Origin: Umbilicaria muhlenbergii
Lineage: Eukaryota > Ascomycota > Lecanoromycetes > Umbilicariales > Umbilicariaceae
Assembly (NCBI GenBank): GCA_000611775.1
Contig: KK106985.1
Location: 62,001-126,000 of the forward strand
Length of the DNA stretch: 64,000 bases
Reading direction: 5' to 3'
Shown here one piece after another: positions 9,906-22,747 of the stretch. A model generated the notes under the pieces. The model was not told the DNA's origin and ran no database searches. It worked only from the letters and a program-made list of their open reading frames with translations. Every line of letters begins with the position of its first letter. Position 1 is the stretch's first letter. A program made the position numbers and the translations under genes.

Positions 9906-12342
9906 ATGACGCGTCAAGCTCAGCTGCGCATCAATGGATATGCCAAGTCTAACACGAAAGCTGCCAATGGCACGGTAGCCGTTACTGTGAACGAGGTTGA
10001 TCGATCAACGGATCGCAGAAGATGGAGACTGCTGGATGACAGGGGCCGGCAGACATGGCACTATCTAGAGACAGATGAGGAGATAGAAAAATGGCCGCAA
10101 AGTACAGCAGACAAGTACTTCCTTGGTCTGCCTCTGGTTGGACTATGCCTCCCTCACAGTTTCAATGTTCTTGGCTAACGAGCGGCCTGCGTACAGAATC
10201 TACCAGACCTACCTCCCGCTAAGACACCGTTGGCTTCCGCAAACAACGTCCTGTCTTTCCTATCTAAACTTCAGCTCCCACCGGGCAATTGGGGCTGCGA
10301 GTATGGCGGACCCATGTTTCTCCTCCCAGGACTGGTTGTCACATGGTACGTGACGGAAACGCCGATACCTGCACCTTTCGCCACTGAAATCATACGTTAC
10401 CTCTTTGCTAGGCAGAACCCGGAAGATGGAGGGTGGGGGTTACATATTGAAGGGGAGAGCTCAGTGTTTGGGACAGCGATGAATTACGTAGTAATGCGGA
10501 TATTGGGCGTCAGCGAGGAAGACCAAAGGATGGTAAAGGCACGAGGAACACTGCATCAGTTGGGAGGAGCCGTTAACGGACCCCATTGGGCCAAGTTCTG
10601 GTTGAGTGTTTTGGGCGTCATGGAGTGGGATGCTGTCAATCCTGTTCCTCCAGAGTTGTGGTATGGCGGTTACATGCACGTACAAAACCTCAATGAACGT
10701 ATGCTGACGGTCTATGCAGGCTCCTACCAGACTGGGTACCTATAGCCCCGTGGCGCTGGTGGATTCATATGCGCCAAGTTTTTCTCCCGATGTCTTTCGT
10801 CTACTCAAAGAAGTTCTCTTACCCATTAACACCGCTTACTCGACAGCTACGCGAAGAGCTTTACATCCAACCGTACACATCCATCCAGTTCCACTCTCAC
10901 CGCAACACCATCTCTCCACGAGACAACTACCACCCAAAAACCGCGTTCCTCCGCACCATTAATTGGGCTCTCGTCAATGTCTGGAATCCGTACCTACGAG
11001 CAGACTCCATCAGACAACGCGCCGAAGATTGGACATTTGACTTGATCCAGCGTGAAGATGAGAATACTGATTTTGCCAACCTTGGTCCCGTCAATGGCCC
11101 CATGAATACCCTCGCCTGCTACATCCATGATGGTCCGGACAGTTACTCCGTAAAGCGCCACCGAGACCGCTTGCATGACTTCCTTTGGGTAAAGAGCGAA
11201 GGTATGCTAATGAACGGGACCAATGGCGTGCAGACGTGGGACACCTCCTTCACGATCCAAGCAGTTGTTGAGGCTGAAATGGCGGAAGACCCAAAGTGGA
11301 GGGAAATGCTGACGAAAGCCCTCGAGTTCCTGGATGATCAGCAAATAAGGGAGAATGTCAGAGAGCAAGATGTCTGCTATCGCCAACAGCGCAAGGGTGC
11401 TTGGGCGTTCAGCACGAGAGATCAGGGGTACACGGTCAGCGACTGCACGAGCGAAGCGTTGAAAGCTGTGATTCTCCTGCAGAGAACACCCGGCTTTCCA
11501 ACACTCGTCTCCGACGAGAGACTCAAGGATGCGATCGACACGCTTCTGACCATGCAGAACGACTCTGGGGGCTTCTCATCCTACGAAACGCAGCGGGGTT
11601 CGGAGTATATGGAGTACCTGAACGCAGCCGAAGTCTTTGGGAGAATCATGATCGAGTACGATTACCCGGAATGCACCACTGCAGCTGTCACTGCACTATC
11701 ATTATTCACCAAGCATTACCCCGACTACCGAGCCGAGGAGATTGCCAAGGTCAAAGACGCGGCGTTGAAGTACATCCGCCGGGCGCAACGACCAGACGGT
11801 AGCTGGTACGGCAGCTGGGGCATCTGCTTCACCTACGCCGGCATGTTTGCGCTCGAGTCACTTGCCTCGGTGGGAGAGAGCTACAGTAATAGCGAACGGG
11901 TGAGGCGAGCGTGTGAGTTCTTCTTGAGCAAGCAGATGGCGGACGGAGGGTGGGGTGAAAGCTACAGGAGTTGCGAGACGGGAGTGTACACGCATCATGA
12001 AAAGAGCCAGGTGGTGCAGACTTGCTGGGCGTGTATCGGGCTCATGCAGGCGGAGTTTCCGGATAGGGAGCCGCTGGAGAAGGCGTTGAGGATGGTGATG
12101 GAACGGCAAGGGAGGATGGGGCAGTGGGAGCAGGAGGCGATTGAAGGGGTGTTTAATAAAAGCTGGTGAGTCATGCTGCGTGTGGTTGAGCGTCTTTTCC
12201 CTGGTATGGACAGCCTGTTTGGGAAACTGAGGCTGACATGTGTTGGTATAGTATGATCTCGTATCCCAACTACAAACTCATCTTCCCGATCAAGGCGCTG
12301 GGGATGTTTGCGAAGAGGTTTGGCAATCTGGAGCTGCTATGA
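9906..12342 (+). CDS. ERG7: Lanosterol synthase (oxidosqualene cyclase)
   Basis: Four exons, 9906-10136, 10197-10660, 10720-12165 and 12252-12342, give 743 residues, the normal length. The enzyme cyclises 2,3-oxidosqualene to lanosterol at lipid droplets and ER in ergosterol synthesis. Visible features: the N-terminal [41 protein letters not shown] (a QW repeat); the catalytic VSDCTSEA with D473 (counterpart of yeast D456); further QW repeats [11 protein letters not shown] and MADGGWGES; and the C-terminal plug [12 protein letters not shown] (C714 built across the last intron). From memory, NKSC at this spot marks lanosterol synthases, whereas protostadienol synthases of the helvolic acid pathway carry APPGG, so this is the housekeeping enzyme. 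Introns of 60, 59 and 86 bp have standard ends; intron 1 has a GGCTAACG branch site. ATG 9906 is the first in-frame ATG. Confidence 0.95.
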
Positions 12343-13203
12343 GCCTCGTGGGGTGGCGCGAGCGGGCGTAAGGTAGGAGCGGTGTATGATTAGGTAGTAG
12401 CTTAAGCTTAAAAGAACAAGTCCCGGGCGGAAGTCCCACGGCGGGGCATCTACAGACTTTGCGGAGTAGCACCTTTACTTCTTGATGCAGCTGAGAAGGG
12501 AAGGTCGTGGCCGAGAAATGTCCCGCCGGCTTAACAGGGGCAAAGGGCACTACCTTATTCAAGCGCGCACTATCGATATCACCGTATTTACGAGTACCCT
12601 TTTACCTACCTTAGGCCACTCGTATGCATCTGCTCGTCATACGCTCTCTATAACGCAGTGCGTCATGACAGCTGTTGCTAACATGACTCTACACAACAAT
12701 GAGTCTACATGATGACTCGAGACGATGACTCACGTTGAGGATAGCGGTAGTCTAGAGGGTAAGGAGCGAGCCCGAGGCTTCGAGGACCTGCAGCTCAAGA
12801 TGATACGAGTGGACGATGGCCTCTTATTTAGCTTCGTGGGGAAGGTCTCTACAGAAGTATGAAAGCAACGAGCAAATCAGACCGCTGCCGCCGCTACAGT
12901 GTCGCTCCCCCAGGGCCTCCCCCGCTATGCCTCATGGATACCGGCATCGTCGCGAGCCGCATGAAGTACTAACAGCTGAGTCTTCGGCTTAGCAAAAGAT
13001 GCCTGTAGACATTGTGATCTTCTGGTACAAGTCATAACCTAATATGCAGTCATTCCAGTCTTTTCAATTTCAATTGTTATATATCGTTCCCTCCGCAGTC
13101 GAAAGATCAGACCGTGGCAGTTGAAGCCTCCATCCTCCGCCTTCCCACCGCGAAAACTGCGATCGCTCATCCAATCGGCACTAGCTAACCCGCATCGCCG
13201 ACC
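12343..13203. promoter_or_regulatory. Intergenic region upstream of the ABC transporter
   Basis: About 860 bp without a gene. It contains several ATGACTC/GAGTCAT-like (AP-1-like) words between 12680 and 12735 (for example ATGACTCTAC, GATGACTCGA, GATGACTCAC). Such words bind Yap1/Gcn4-type bZIP factors in other fungi and would fit stress control of a drug pump, but this is inference from sequence words alone. Confidence 0.4.
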
Positions 13204-16200
13204 ATGCAAGCCGCGCATGAAATCATTGATGCGTCGTACCGACATGGCATTGGGCCCTTTGCCGGCAAAGTCGCAAAAGAGGATCCGCGACCTCCAGTTA
13301 CAACAACAACAACAACAACGTCCTCCTCATCACCAGATACTCTTCAAACCCTCCAAGATGTCCGCGGTGGACAGTATCATGGAGGCCACCCAGCCCGTCG
13401 ATCCTCTCAGCGTAATGGCTCGCTGGGACTGGAGAGCGGCGTCTCCGTCGAGCAGGCCGAAGCGGACTTTGCCGAGCTGAGTAGAGAGCTCTCGGGACTG
13501 TCGCAGCATAGTAGAAAATTGTCCAGGACCGCAAGTAGGCGGAGTACTCTGTCGGCGAAGAACGTCGTTGTCGATGTGGAGAAGACCGCGACCACTTTCG
13601 AAGAATCGGACGGTGAACAATGGGATCTAGAGCAAACCCTTCGAGGATCGAAAGACGAGGAGTATGCGGCTGGCATCAAGAGCAAGAGGATCGGAGTACT
13701 TTGGGAGAATTTGACTGTTAGTGGGGTTGGCGGCGTGAAGAATTTCGTCAAGACTTTCCCGGATGCGTTTACGAGTTTTTTGAATGTGCCGGGCACACTG
13801 ATGCATCTGTTCGGGTATGGGAAGCAAGGGAGGGAGTTTGATATTCTACGAGGATTTAGGGGATTGGCGAGGCCGGGGGAGATGGTGCTGGTTTTGGGAA
13901 GGCCGGGAAGTGGATGTACGACTTTTTTGAAGGTCATCGGTACGTCTAGAAGTGGCATTGGTACAGATTATGTGGAAATGATGCTAAGCGGTGTAGCGAA
14001 CCAACGCTTTGGATACACTAAAGTTGACGGGGAGGTACTCTACGGTCCTTTCGATGCGAAGACCTTCGAAAAGAAGTATCGTGGCGAGGCGGTGTACAAC
14101 CAGGAAGACGACGTACATCATCCTACCCTTACTGTTGGCCAGACTCTGGGATTTGCTCTAGATACGAAAACGCCTGGGAAGAGACCTGGCGGTATGTCGA
14201 AGAATGAATTCAAGGAGAAAGTCATCGGCCTGCTTTTGAAAATGTTCAATATCGAGCACACGCTCAACACCATCGTTGGGAACCCTTTCATCCGAGGCAT
14301 CTCCGGAGGAGAAAGGAAGCGTGTATCCATCGCCGAAATGATGGTAACGGGAGCCACCGTATGCGCCTGGGACAACAGTACCCGTGGTCTTGATGCTTCC
14401 ACCGCCCTTGATTATGCCAAATCCCTGCGGATCATGACAAACATCTACAAGACTACGACTTTCGTCTCATTGTATCAAGCTAGCGAGAACATCTATAGCC
14501 AATTCGACAAAGTCATGGTCATAGACGAGGGTCGCCAGGTATTCTTCGGCCCAACCCATGGAGCTCGCACTTACTTCGAGGGTCTTGGATTCAAAGAGAA
14601 GCCGAGACAGACGACGCCTGATTATCTCACTGGTTGTACAGATCCCTACGAGCGCGAGTACAAAGAGGGCAGATCGGACAGCAGTGCACCCTCAGACCCA
14701 GACTCGCTAGCCAAAGCATTCAACGATTCCGTTTTCGCCGAGCAGTTGTCGGAAGAGATGCTTACCTACCGCAAGCGACTCGAGAACGAAAAAGAAGTAT
14801 ACGCAGAATTCGAGGTTGCCAATCGCGAGGCCAAGCGCAAGCATACGTCCAAGTCAAGTGTCTACGGCGCCCCCTACCACCTGCAAGTCTGGGCGCTCAT
14901 GCAGCGCCAATTTCTAATCAAGTGGCAGGACAAGTTCTCTCTTGTTGTTTCCTGGATCACTTCCATCGTGGTTGCTCTCATTCTCGGCACTGTCTGGCTC
15001 CGCCTTCCACAAACTACAGCTGCTGCATTCAATCGTGGAGGTCTCCTCTTTATATCTATGCTCTTTAATGCTTTCCAGGCATTTGGAGAGCTTGCTTCGA
15101 CGATGTTGGGACGTCCTATTGTTAACAAGCATCGAGCGTATACCTTTCACCGACCCAGTGCTCTGTGGATTGCGCAGATGATGGTCGATCTGGCGTTCTC
15201 GGCCGCGCAAATCCTACTCTTTTCCATAATAGTATATTTCATGTGTGGTCTCGTCCGTGATGCCGGAGCTTTCTTCGTCTTCGTCCTTGCAATAGTTAGC
15301 GGATACCTCGCAATGACCTTGTTCTTTCGTACCATCGGTTGCCTTTGCCCGGACTTCGATTACGCTATGAAGTTCGCGGCGGTCATCATCACGCTCTTTG
15401 TGCTTACTTCGGGCTATTTGATCCAGTACCAAAGTCAGCAGGTCTGGCTAAGATGGATCTTCTACGTCAACGCAATGGGTCTCGGATTCAGTGTCTTGAT
15501 GATGAACGAGTTCAAAAGGTTTACTCTCACCTGCACGGGAGGGCAACTGATACCCTCTGGACCTGGCTATGGCGATTTGACACATCAGGTCTGTACCCTA
15601 CCAGGGGGTGCTCCCGGATCGGATCAAGTACCCGGAAGTAACTACATCAAAACTTCTTTCTCGGTGAGCCATCTTCAAAACACAGTGTCTTTGTCGAACG
15701 TTGCTAACGGTCACAGTACAATCCAGGCGACTTGTGGCGAAATTGGGGTATCATCGTGGCTCTCATTGCTGTCTTCCTCTTCCTGAATGCGACCTTGGGT
15801 GAGGCTCTCAAGTTCGGTGCGGGCGGCAAAACCGTTACATACTATGCGAAAGAAGACAAGGAGCGGAAAGACCTCAACCAAGAATTGAATAGAAAAAGGG
15901 AGAAGAGGCAAAATAAGGAAGTCGACAAAGGCTCTGATCTGAAAATCACATCTAAAGCTGTGCTCACTTGGGAGAATCTATGCTACGATGTCCCTGTGCC
16001 GTCTGGCCAACTTCGTTTGTTAAAGGATATCTTTGGATTCGTCAGGCCGGGTCAACTCACTGCCTTGATGGGAGCTTCAGGCGCTGGCAAGACTACTTTG
16101 CTCGATGTGCTGGCTTCTCGGAAGAATATCGGGAAGATCACTGGTGATATGCTTGTCGACGGTATAGCGCCTGGAACCGCCTTCCAGCGCGGGACTCCGT

Positions 16201-17934
16201 ATGCGGAACAGCTGGATGTGCACGAGTCCACGCAGACTGTGAGAGAAGCTTTACGGTTCAGCGCTAATCTACGACAGCCGTATGAGGTATCTCAAGCGGA
16301 CAAGTATGCATATGTCGAAGAGGTCATTGCGCTGCTCGAAATGGAAGATATAGCTGATGCTATTATTGGGACACCGGATAGCGGACTGGCGGTGGAACAA
16401 CGAAAACGTGTCACCATAGGAGTCGAGTTGGCAGCGAAGCCAGAACTCCTCTTGTTTCTCGACGAACCCACTTCTGGCCTCGACTCACAATCGGCCTTTA
16501 ACATTGTTCGCTTTCTCAAGAAGCTGGCCGCAGCCGGCCAAGCCATCCTATGCACGATTCATCAACCCAACTCAGCACTGTTCGAGAATTTCGATCGCCT
16601 ATTACTGCTGCAACGCGGCGGCGAGTGCGTGTACTTTGGAGACATCGGCAGAGATGCTTCCGTATTGCTCGAGTACTTCCGTAAGAACGGCGCCTCCTGT
16701 CCCAACGATGCCAACCCCGCCGAATGGATGCTCGATGCCATCGGCGCCGGGCAATCCCCCCGCATCGGCGACAGAGACTGGGGCGACATCTGGCGCACGT
16801 CCTCCGAACTGGCCAACACCAAAAGCGAAATCGTGCGCATCAAAGCCGACCGCATCCAGGACGTTGGGGCGAACCGGAAAACCGACGAGAAAGAATACGC
16901 CACCCCTTTGTGGCACCAGATCAAGACCGTAAACCGCCGCACCCAACTCTCCTTCTGGCGCTCCCCGAACTACGGCTTCACGCGCTTCTTCAACCACGTC
17001 GTCGTCGCCCTCATCACGGGTATCGCATACCTCCACCTCGACAACTCGCGCTCCTCGCTGCAATACCGCGTCTTCGTCATCTTCCAAGCGACCGTACTCC
17101 CCGCCCTGATACTCGCGCAGGTGGAGCCGAAATACGACCTCTCGCGCCTAATCTTCTACCGCGAATCGGCCGCGAAAGCATACAAGCAATTCCCGTTCGC
17201 GCTGTCGATGGTCTTGGCCGAACTGCCCTACAGCGTGCTGTGCGCCGTGGGGTTTTTCCTGCCGCTGTATTACATCCCTGGGTTCCAGACGGCGTCGAGT
17301 CGAGCGGGGTATCAGTTCTTGATGATTCTTATCACGGAGCTCTTCTCGGTGACGCTGGGGCAGATGGTGGCCGCGTTGACGCCGAGTAGTTTCATCAGTA
17401 TGCTGATCAATCCGTTCGTGATCATTACCTTTGCGCTGTTTTGTGGGGTTACGATTGCGAAACCGCAGATACCGGGGTTTTGGAGAGCCTGGATTTACCA
17501 GTTGGATCCGTTTACGAGGTTGGTGGGGGGGATGGTGAGGTCTTCCTTTCTTTGTGTCTGGCGGTGATCCTTGGCTGTTGAAGTGGTTGTGTAAGCGCTG
17601 ACTGACTCGGGACGTACAGGTCGTCACCGAACTCGAGGGTCGGCCGGTTCAATGCGCGCCCCACGAGTTCAATATCTTTAGCTCTCCGCCGGGGCAGACT
17701 TGCGGTCAATATATGAGCGAGTTCTTCGCCAATGGTGGACCGGGCTATATTGCTGATAATGCGACGAGCATGTGTGAATATTGTGCGTACAAGGTGGGCA
17801 ACCAGTTCTACGAACCTTTGGGGTTTATGTTCGAGAATCGTTGGAGAGATCTAGGTATTTTGGCGGCATTTATTGGCAGTAATTTGATACTGTTGTTTAT
17901 TGGGAGTCGGTATTTGAACTTCAATCGGAGGTGA
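13204..17934 (+). CDS. Full-length PDR-type ABC transporter (ABC-G)
   Basis: Exons 13204-13939, 13997-15663, 15717-17534 and 17620-17934 give 1511 residues in the PDR order NBD1-TMD1-NBD2-TMD2. NBD1 has the degenerate Walker A GRPGSGCTT (Cys for Lys, about 233-241), the signature SGGERKRVSIAE and AWDNSTRGLDAST. TMD1 covers roughly VWALMQRQFLIKWQDKF to SYLIQYQ-type helices. NBD2 has the canonical GASGAGKTT (about 919-927), the degenerate signature AVEQRKRVTIGVELA and LLFLDEPTSGLD. TMD2 carries the Cys-containing loop TCGQYM...MCEYCAYKVGNQFY. This asymmetry is normal for PDR pumps, which export drugs, lipids or toxins across the plasma membrane. Intron 1 (57 bp) is a multiple of three and open, so retention would insert 19 residues. 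The first about 75 residues are low complexity around a CAA repeat and the start is less sure. Confidence 0.93.
13299..13320. repeat. CAA trinucleotide run in the ABC transporter N-terminal coding region
   Basis: Seven CAA units. In the chosen frame they read as a Thr run; in the +1 frame they read as Gln. Both frames stay open around it. Confidence 0.8.
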
Positions 17935-18271
17935 GTGGGTCGAGAAGTGAAGAGGCGAGGATTTTATTCACTCTGTTCGATGCGCATCTGCGTTTGTCGG
18001 ATCTAAAAGTCGTTGTGGCGTAGAGATGGGTAGAGGTTGATATTCTGCAAACTCACATTGTCTCATTATTTCCTCAAGATGTGGTGTTTACGTACAACAC
18101 TTCCCCAATGATTTCACTTCGAGATTCATATATCAAGCGCGTCACTCAGCACTCACAAACAAGGATCACCAAAAAACCTCGCTCTTCATTTTCTTCTTAC
18201 TGGATATCCATCAACCCCCAACATACCGTCCATCACATCATCAAATCCATCTTGTTCCGCACACCACCACC

Positions 18272-19449
18272 ATGGCACAAGATCCTCCACCCCGCCGCCC
18301 ACGCATCCAACACTCTCAATCCAATATGACACCATCCCCATCAGCTGCATCCATCGCGAGTGCTCCCGATGAGCCTCTCCCACATCGCCCACGCATTCCA
18401 GACTCTCCATCCTCCACCTCCCCGACCCGGCTTCCAATAACATCACCCATATCAACCCCTCCCACTCTCCCCAGCCCAACCACCCTCCTCACCGTCTCCT
18501 TCCTCCTCCTCGCCTCCCTCTCAACCTACCTATTCCTCCGCCTCTACCTCCACCTCTCCAAACGCTCCACCCACCGCCCCACTCCTCGGAACCGTTCACA
18601 AAACACGCGAGTCGGGGACGATATCGAATCGGACCTCCCGCTGCGGCGGTACATGGAGCGGTACGGGCAGGATTCTGGCGCAGAGGGGATGGGTATGGGC
18701 ATGGGGATGGGGAGCGATGGCGATGGCGACGGTGATGGTGGCGGAGAGGGCAGTGGTGAGACGCAAGACTCCGCGGGCATAAGCAGCTCGCACGACGTCT
18801 CCCTCTCGCCGATGCTAGCGCGGTATTTCAATCCGGGGGGGGTGGGGATCGCTCGGTTCGTTTCTCTTTCCTACCCTTTTTTATTCTTACCCACCCCCCA
18901 TGCTTCCCCTCATCATCCCCTCGCCTCTTCCCTTTTCCTCATCCTTCGCCCCACGGTTTCTTCCCAACCTCTCCCCTTCTCTCTCGTCGACCCTTTCCCC
19001 CCATTCGTCTCCACCTTCCCCCTTCCCACCTTTACCTCAACCTCCTCCCCTCTTCATCCCCTTTCCCTTTTCCTACCTTTTTCACCTCCGCCCCCACCTT
19101 CCCGTTCCCTTCGTCTCCCCCTCCTTTCTCCTCTTCTTCACCTCTCCCTACCTTTTCTTTCCCCCTTCCCACCTGCCTCCCTAACCTCCTGCCCATGCCC
19201 CCAAAACCCCCACCCGCACCACCACACCAATAACCTCCTCAGCTAACCGCCCCACACCACAGCTACTCCACTACGCACCCAACCCTCTCCACGCCATCGA
19301 CACCGACGCCTCGTCTCCGCAACACCAACACGTGGGCAGATCGCTTGGACGGGGTGGTGGACAGTTGGGCTGAGCGAGTCGCGCGGATGGTGCGGGAAAG
19401 TGAAGAAAGCAGAGGAGGGGGTTTATTAGGGGGGGATGAGGGGGGTTGA
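18272..19449 (+). CDS. Small single-pass membrane protein with a long pyrimidine-rich intron
   Basis: Exons 18272-18855 and 19263-19449 join in phase (584 + 187 = 771 nt) to give 256 residues. The N-terminal 70 residues are Pro/Ser-rich. One membrane helix follows (LLTVSFLLLASLSTYLFLRL, about 72-91), then a cytosolic-type part with RNRSQNTRVGDDIESDLPLR, a Gly/Met/Asp repeat (GMGMGMGMGSDGDGDGDG), SLSPMLARYF, and a charged C-terminus TWADRLDGVVDSWAERVARM. The last exon is supported by frame, phase and its amphipathic character. The 407-bp intron (18856-19262) is almost all C and T and far longer than its neighbours. I do not recognise the protein; homologues, if any, should show the C-terminal ADRLDGVVDSW block. 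Confidence 0.65.
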
Positions 19450-20146
19450 GGGGTGGGGGAGTGCAGGGAGGGGAGGGGGTGAGTGAAGGAAGGGGAGGGA
19501 GTGAAGTTTTGGATGGATAGAGCTAGGAGGAATGATGTAGGTAAGTGGCGAGGAGGCAGGGGAAGATTAAAAGAAAGGGAGGGAATAGTGTGGTGGAGGG
19601 GATTAGTAAGGATTGGGTAAGAGTTTGGTCAAAGGCGTGGAGGGAGGTGTGTCGTTTGTTGGTGAAAGGAGAAGGGCAGCGCTGTCTAGGTTCCAGACTG
19701 GAAGATATGATAGCAAAGAATTGGCAAAGTGTGGATTTGAGAGCTATTTCGATGTCTGAGATATCCATCCATAGCGCCGCTGGGAGAGCTAATGTTAATG
19801 TAGTTCCTGCCAGATCTCATCACCAGAGCTTCAAGCCCAGCACCACCACCCTCGCCGTACCACCTCCCACCGTGCCGCTCTACACCAACGCCCCACCCAT
19901 CCGCAGCCCACGGCTCAAAAAGCCGACACACCCCCATCCCCGCGCGAATACAAGCCACCTTAAACTCCGCAATCTCCCCTTATCCGGCGCAAGCAAACGG
20001 AAACCACGCATCCAACTTCCACCCGCCTCCCCTTCCACCTCCACACAACTCCCCACCCTTCTGCCCACCACCCCTTGCCCCCGCCCCTTGCCCCCGCCCC
20101 TCCCACATCCACCACGACCGCCCTTCCACGACTACCGCCCCACCCC
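19450..20146. other. Intergenic, purine-rich start, no supported gene
   Basis: The first 100 bp are G/A-rich (GGGGAGGGG-type) on the + strand, the complement in kind of the pyrimidine-rich intron just upstream. The rest is Pro-codon-like low complexity on both strands. Open frames here look like composition shadows. Confidence 0.5.
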
Positions 20147-20767
20147 TTACTCGGCAGCCTGCCCGCCATCCCGCCTCGGCAACGGCGAACCACACGGATC
20201 TGAATCTCGCGCCTCCACCTTCCTCCTCCTCGGCACGACCCTCATCGGAGGTCGCGGCGGCTCTTGCCCGGGACGGACATCAGGATGGTGTGGTCCAGGC
20301 GGCTTATCATCCGCGGGTACGGGTTTCGCGTCCGGCTTCGAAGCGGGGATCCACAACTCGGGCGCGCCCCAGAGTTCGGCCGGGATGTCGCGTTCGGCAT
20401 TCCCATCCCCATTGCCATCCTCATTGTCGTTCTCGTTCTCGGTCTCGGTGTCAACATCGACATCAACATCAACATCCCTCGGTGTAAGCGGCGGCGCGGC
20501 GGCGGGGGGGTCGTGGTGCGGATGGGGGTCCGCGGGCGCATCAGCGGGGGTGAAGGCGTTTGAACGTTGAAACTCGGGATGGGCGGGAGGCGGGGCGGGC
20601 CGGGGAGCGAGTGGAGGGTCTGGTTTGTGGAAGTCGGGGGGTTCGCTTGGGGGAGGGTTGGCGAGAGGGGGTCGGGAACCGTGGTACCCGGGGGAAGGGA
20701 TGGCGAGGATGAGGGGGGTGAAGGTGAGGAGGGAAAAGAGAGGGAGGAGGGAGAGGAGGGGACGCAT
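20147..20767 (-). CDS. Secreted proline- and acid-rich protein
   Basis: ATG 20767 gives 206 residues starting with a clear signal peptide (MRPLLSLLPLFSLLTFTPLI then LAIPSPG, cleavage probably near residue 24). The frame is open further upstream but that part lacks a hydrophobic core, so the internal ATG is preferred. The mature part is Pro-rich, with PPHPEFQ-like segments, a dipeptide repeat (DVDVDVDVDTETENEN) and basic pairs RRRK near the C-terminus that could be Kex2 sites. It has only one Cys in the mature part, so it is not a Cys-rich effector. No domain recognised. It could be a wall-associated or small secreted protein; composition alone makes the gene call moderate. Confidence 0.5.
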   Translation of the reverse strand: MRPLLSLLPLFSLLTFTPLILAIPSPGYHGSRPPLANPPPSEPPDFHKPDPPLAPRPAPPPAHPEFQRSNAFTPADAPADPHPHHDPPAAAPPLTPRDVDVDVDVDTETENENDNEDGNGDGNAERDIPAELWGAPELWIPASKPDAKPVPADDKPPGPHHPDVRPGQEPPRPPMRVVPRRRKVEARDSDPCGSPLPRRDGGQAAE

Positions 20768-21684
20768 GGTTTGTTTTGGTGTGGGTGTTGGGGTGGTTGC
20801 TGCAGGCGGATGGGTGGTGGTGAGTGTGAAGAGGGTGAGGTCGAGAGAAGGGAAGGGAGGTATGAGATGTGGATGTTGGCTTAGAGAAGGCATTAGAGTC
20901 TTAGGAAATATATAGTCATGTCGATTGGTGCAGCTGGGTTAGTAGAGATGTCCGAGCGGTGTTTCATGAGGCTCACGTTCCTTGTCGTGGACATTTCATA
21001 GTCTGAGCGTAAACGCCGCAAGCGATATGCGCACGAGGCGCAGCTTCGGGCTGTTCCACCAATCAAGACCTGTATTGAAGTCAGAGCAGCGAAAATCGCT
21101 GCTCTGAGAGATCCCCTCGACACAGTGAAAATCGTTGTACTCGGTCGTCAGTTGCGATTCTGTGCGTTCGTGGATCGCTACTCAGACCTGGCTCGCGAAT
21201 CTCGACAAATCAGTTAGGGCACAACCACTGCTAGCAAAACACTCGCGGGTCATACCCGGCACAGCAAAGCGACCTCAAAGATAAATAGGGATAGTTTGAC
21301 GTGTTCCACCGAGCGGCCGGAGGATTTATGACCCACGCTAGTCCGAAGATCAGTACGCGGGAGCGGGGAATATCCCGGATAAGAGCCTGCACGGCGGGCG
21401 CAACACCGAAAGCATTGGCGGCAATGATCCGGGAGTGTCCCTGTTGAATTGCAAGAACAGAAACGAACGGTGTGTGTTAGTGAGTCAGTCTTCCACTCTT
21501 GCGACACATGTCCCGTACAATGCAGCAGATCTCGAGCCATCACGAAATCCGTTTCAACTATCTGGAACGTTACTACCTTACTCTTTCAGCGGGCTATGTC
21601 CAGTTCTATAGGCCTGGTAATCAAAATCCTTGTACGATGACAATATATCCGACGAATCCACCCAAACTTGTTTCAAATGCATCT
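20768..21684. other. Intergenic region with a perfect hairpin
   Basis: About 900 bp between the promoter of the secreted protein (-) and the 3' end of the SDR gene (-). No gene supported. It holds the 12-bp hairpin listed separately. Short frames on the minus strand show no domain. Confidence 0.5.
21081..21107. repeat. Perfect inverted repeat, 12-bp arms, 3-base spacer
   Basis: TCAGAGCAGCGA (21081-21092), AAA spacer, then TCGCTGCTCTGA (21096-21107). The arms are exact complements. There is no T-run after it, so it is not a standard terminator. Confidence 0.9.

Positions 21685-22747
<1,063 letters not shown>

Noticed and set aside
9906-12342. Protostadienol synthase (helvolic acid pathway) instead of lanosterol synthase
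   Set aside because: The C-terminal NKSC motif is of the lanosterol-synthase type, and no helvolic-type gene cluster surrounds the gene.
19545-20570. 341-codon open frame on + with Pro/Thr/Ser-rich product
   Set aside because: It opens without ATG and is antisense to the secreted-protein gene. Its composition is explained by GC-rich low-complexity DNA.
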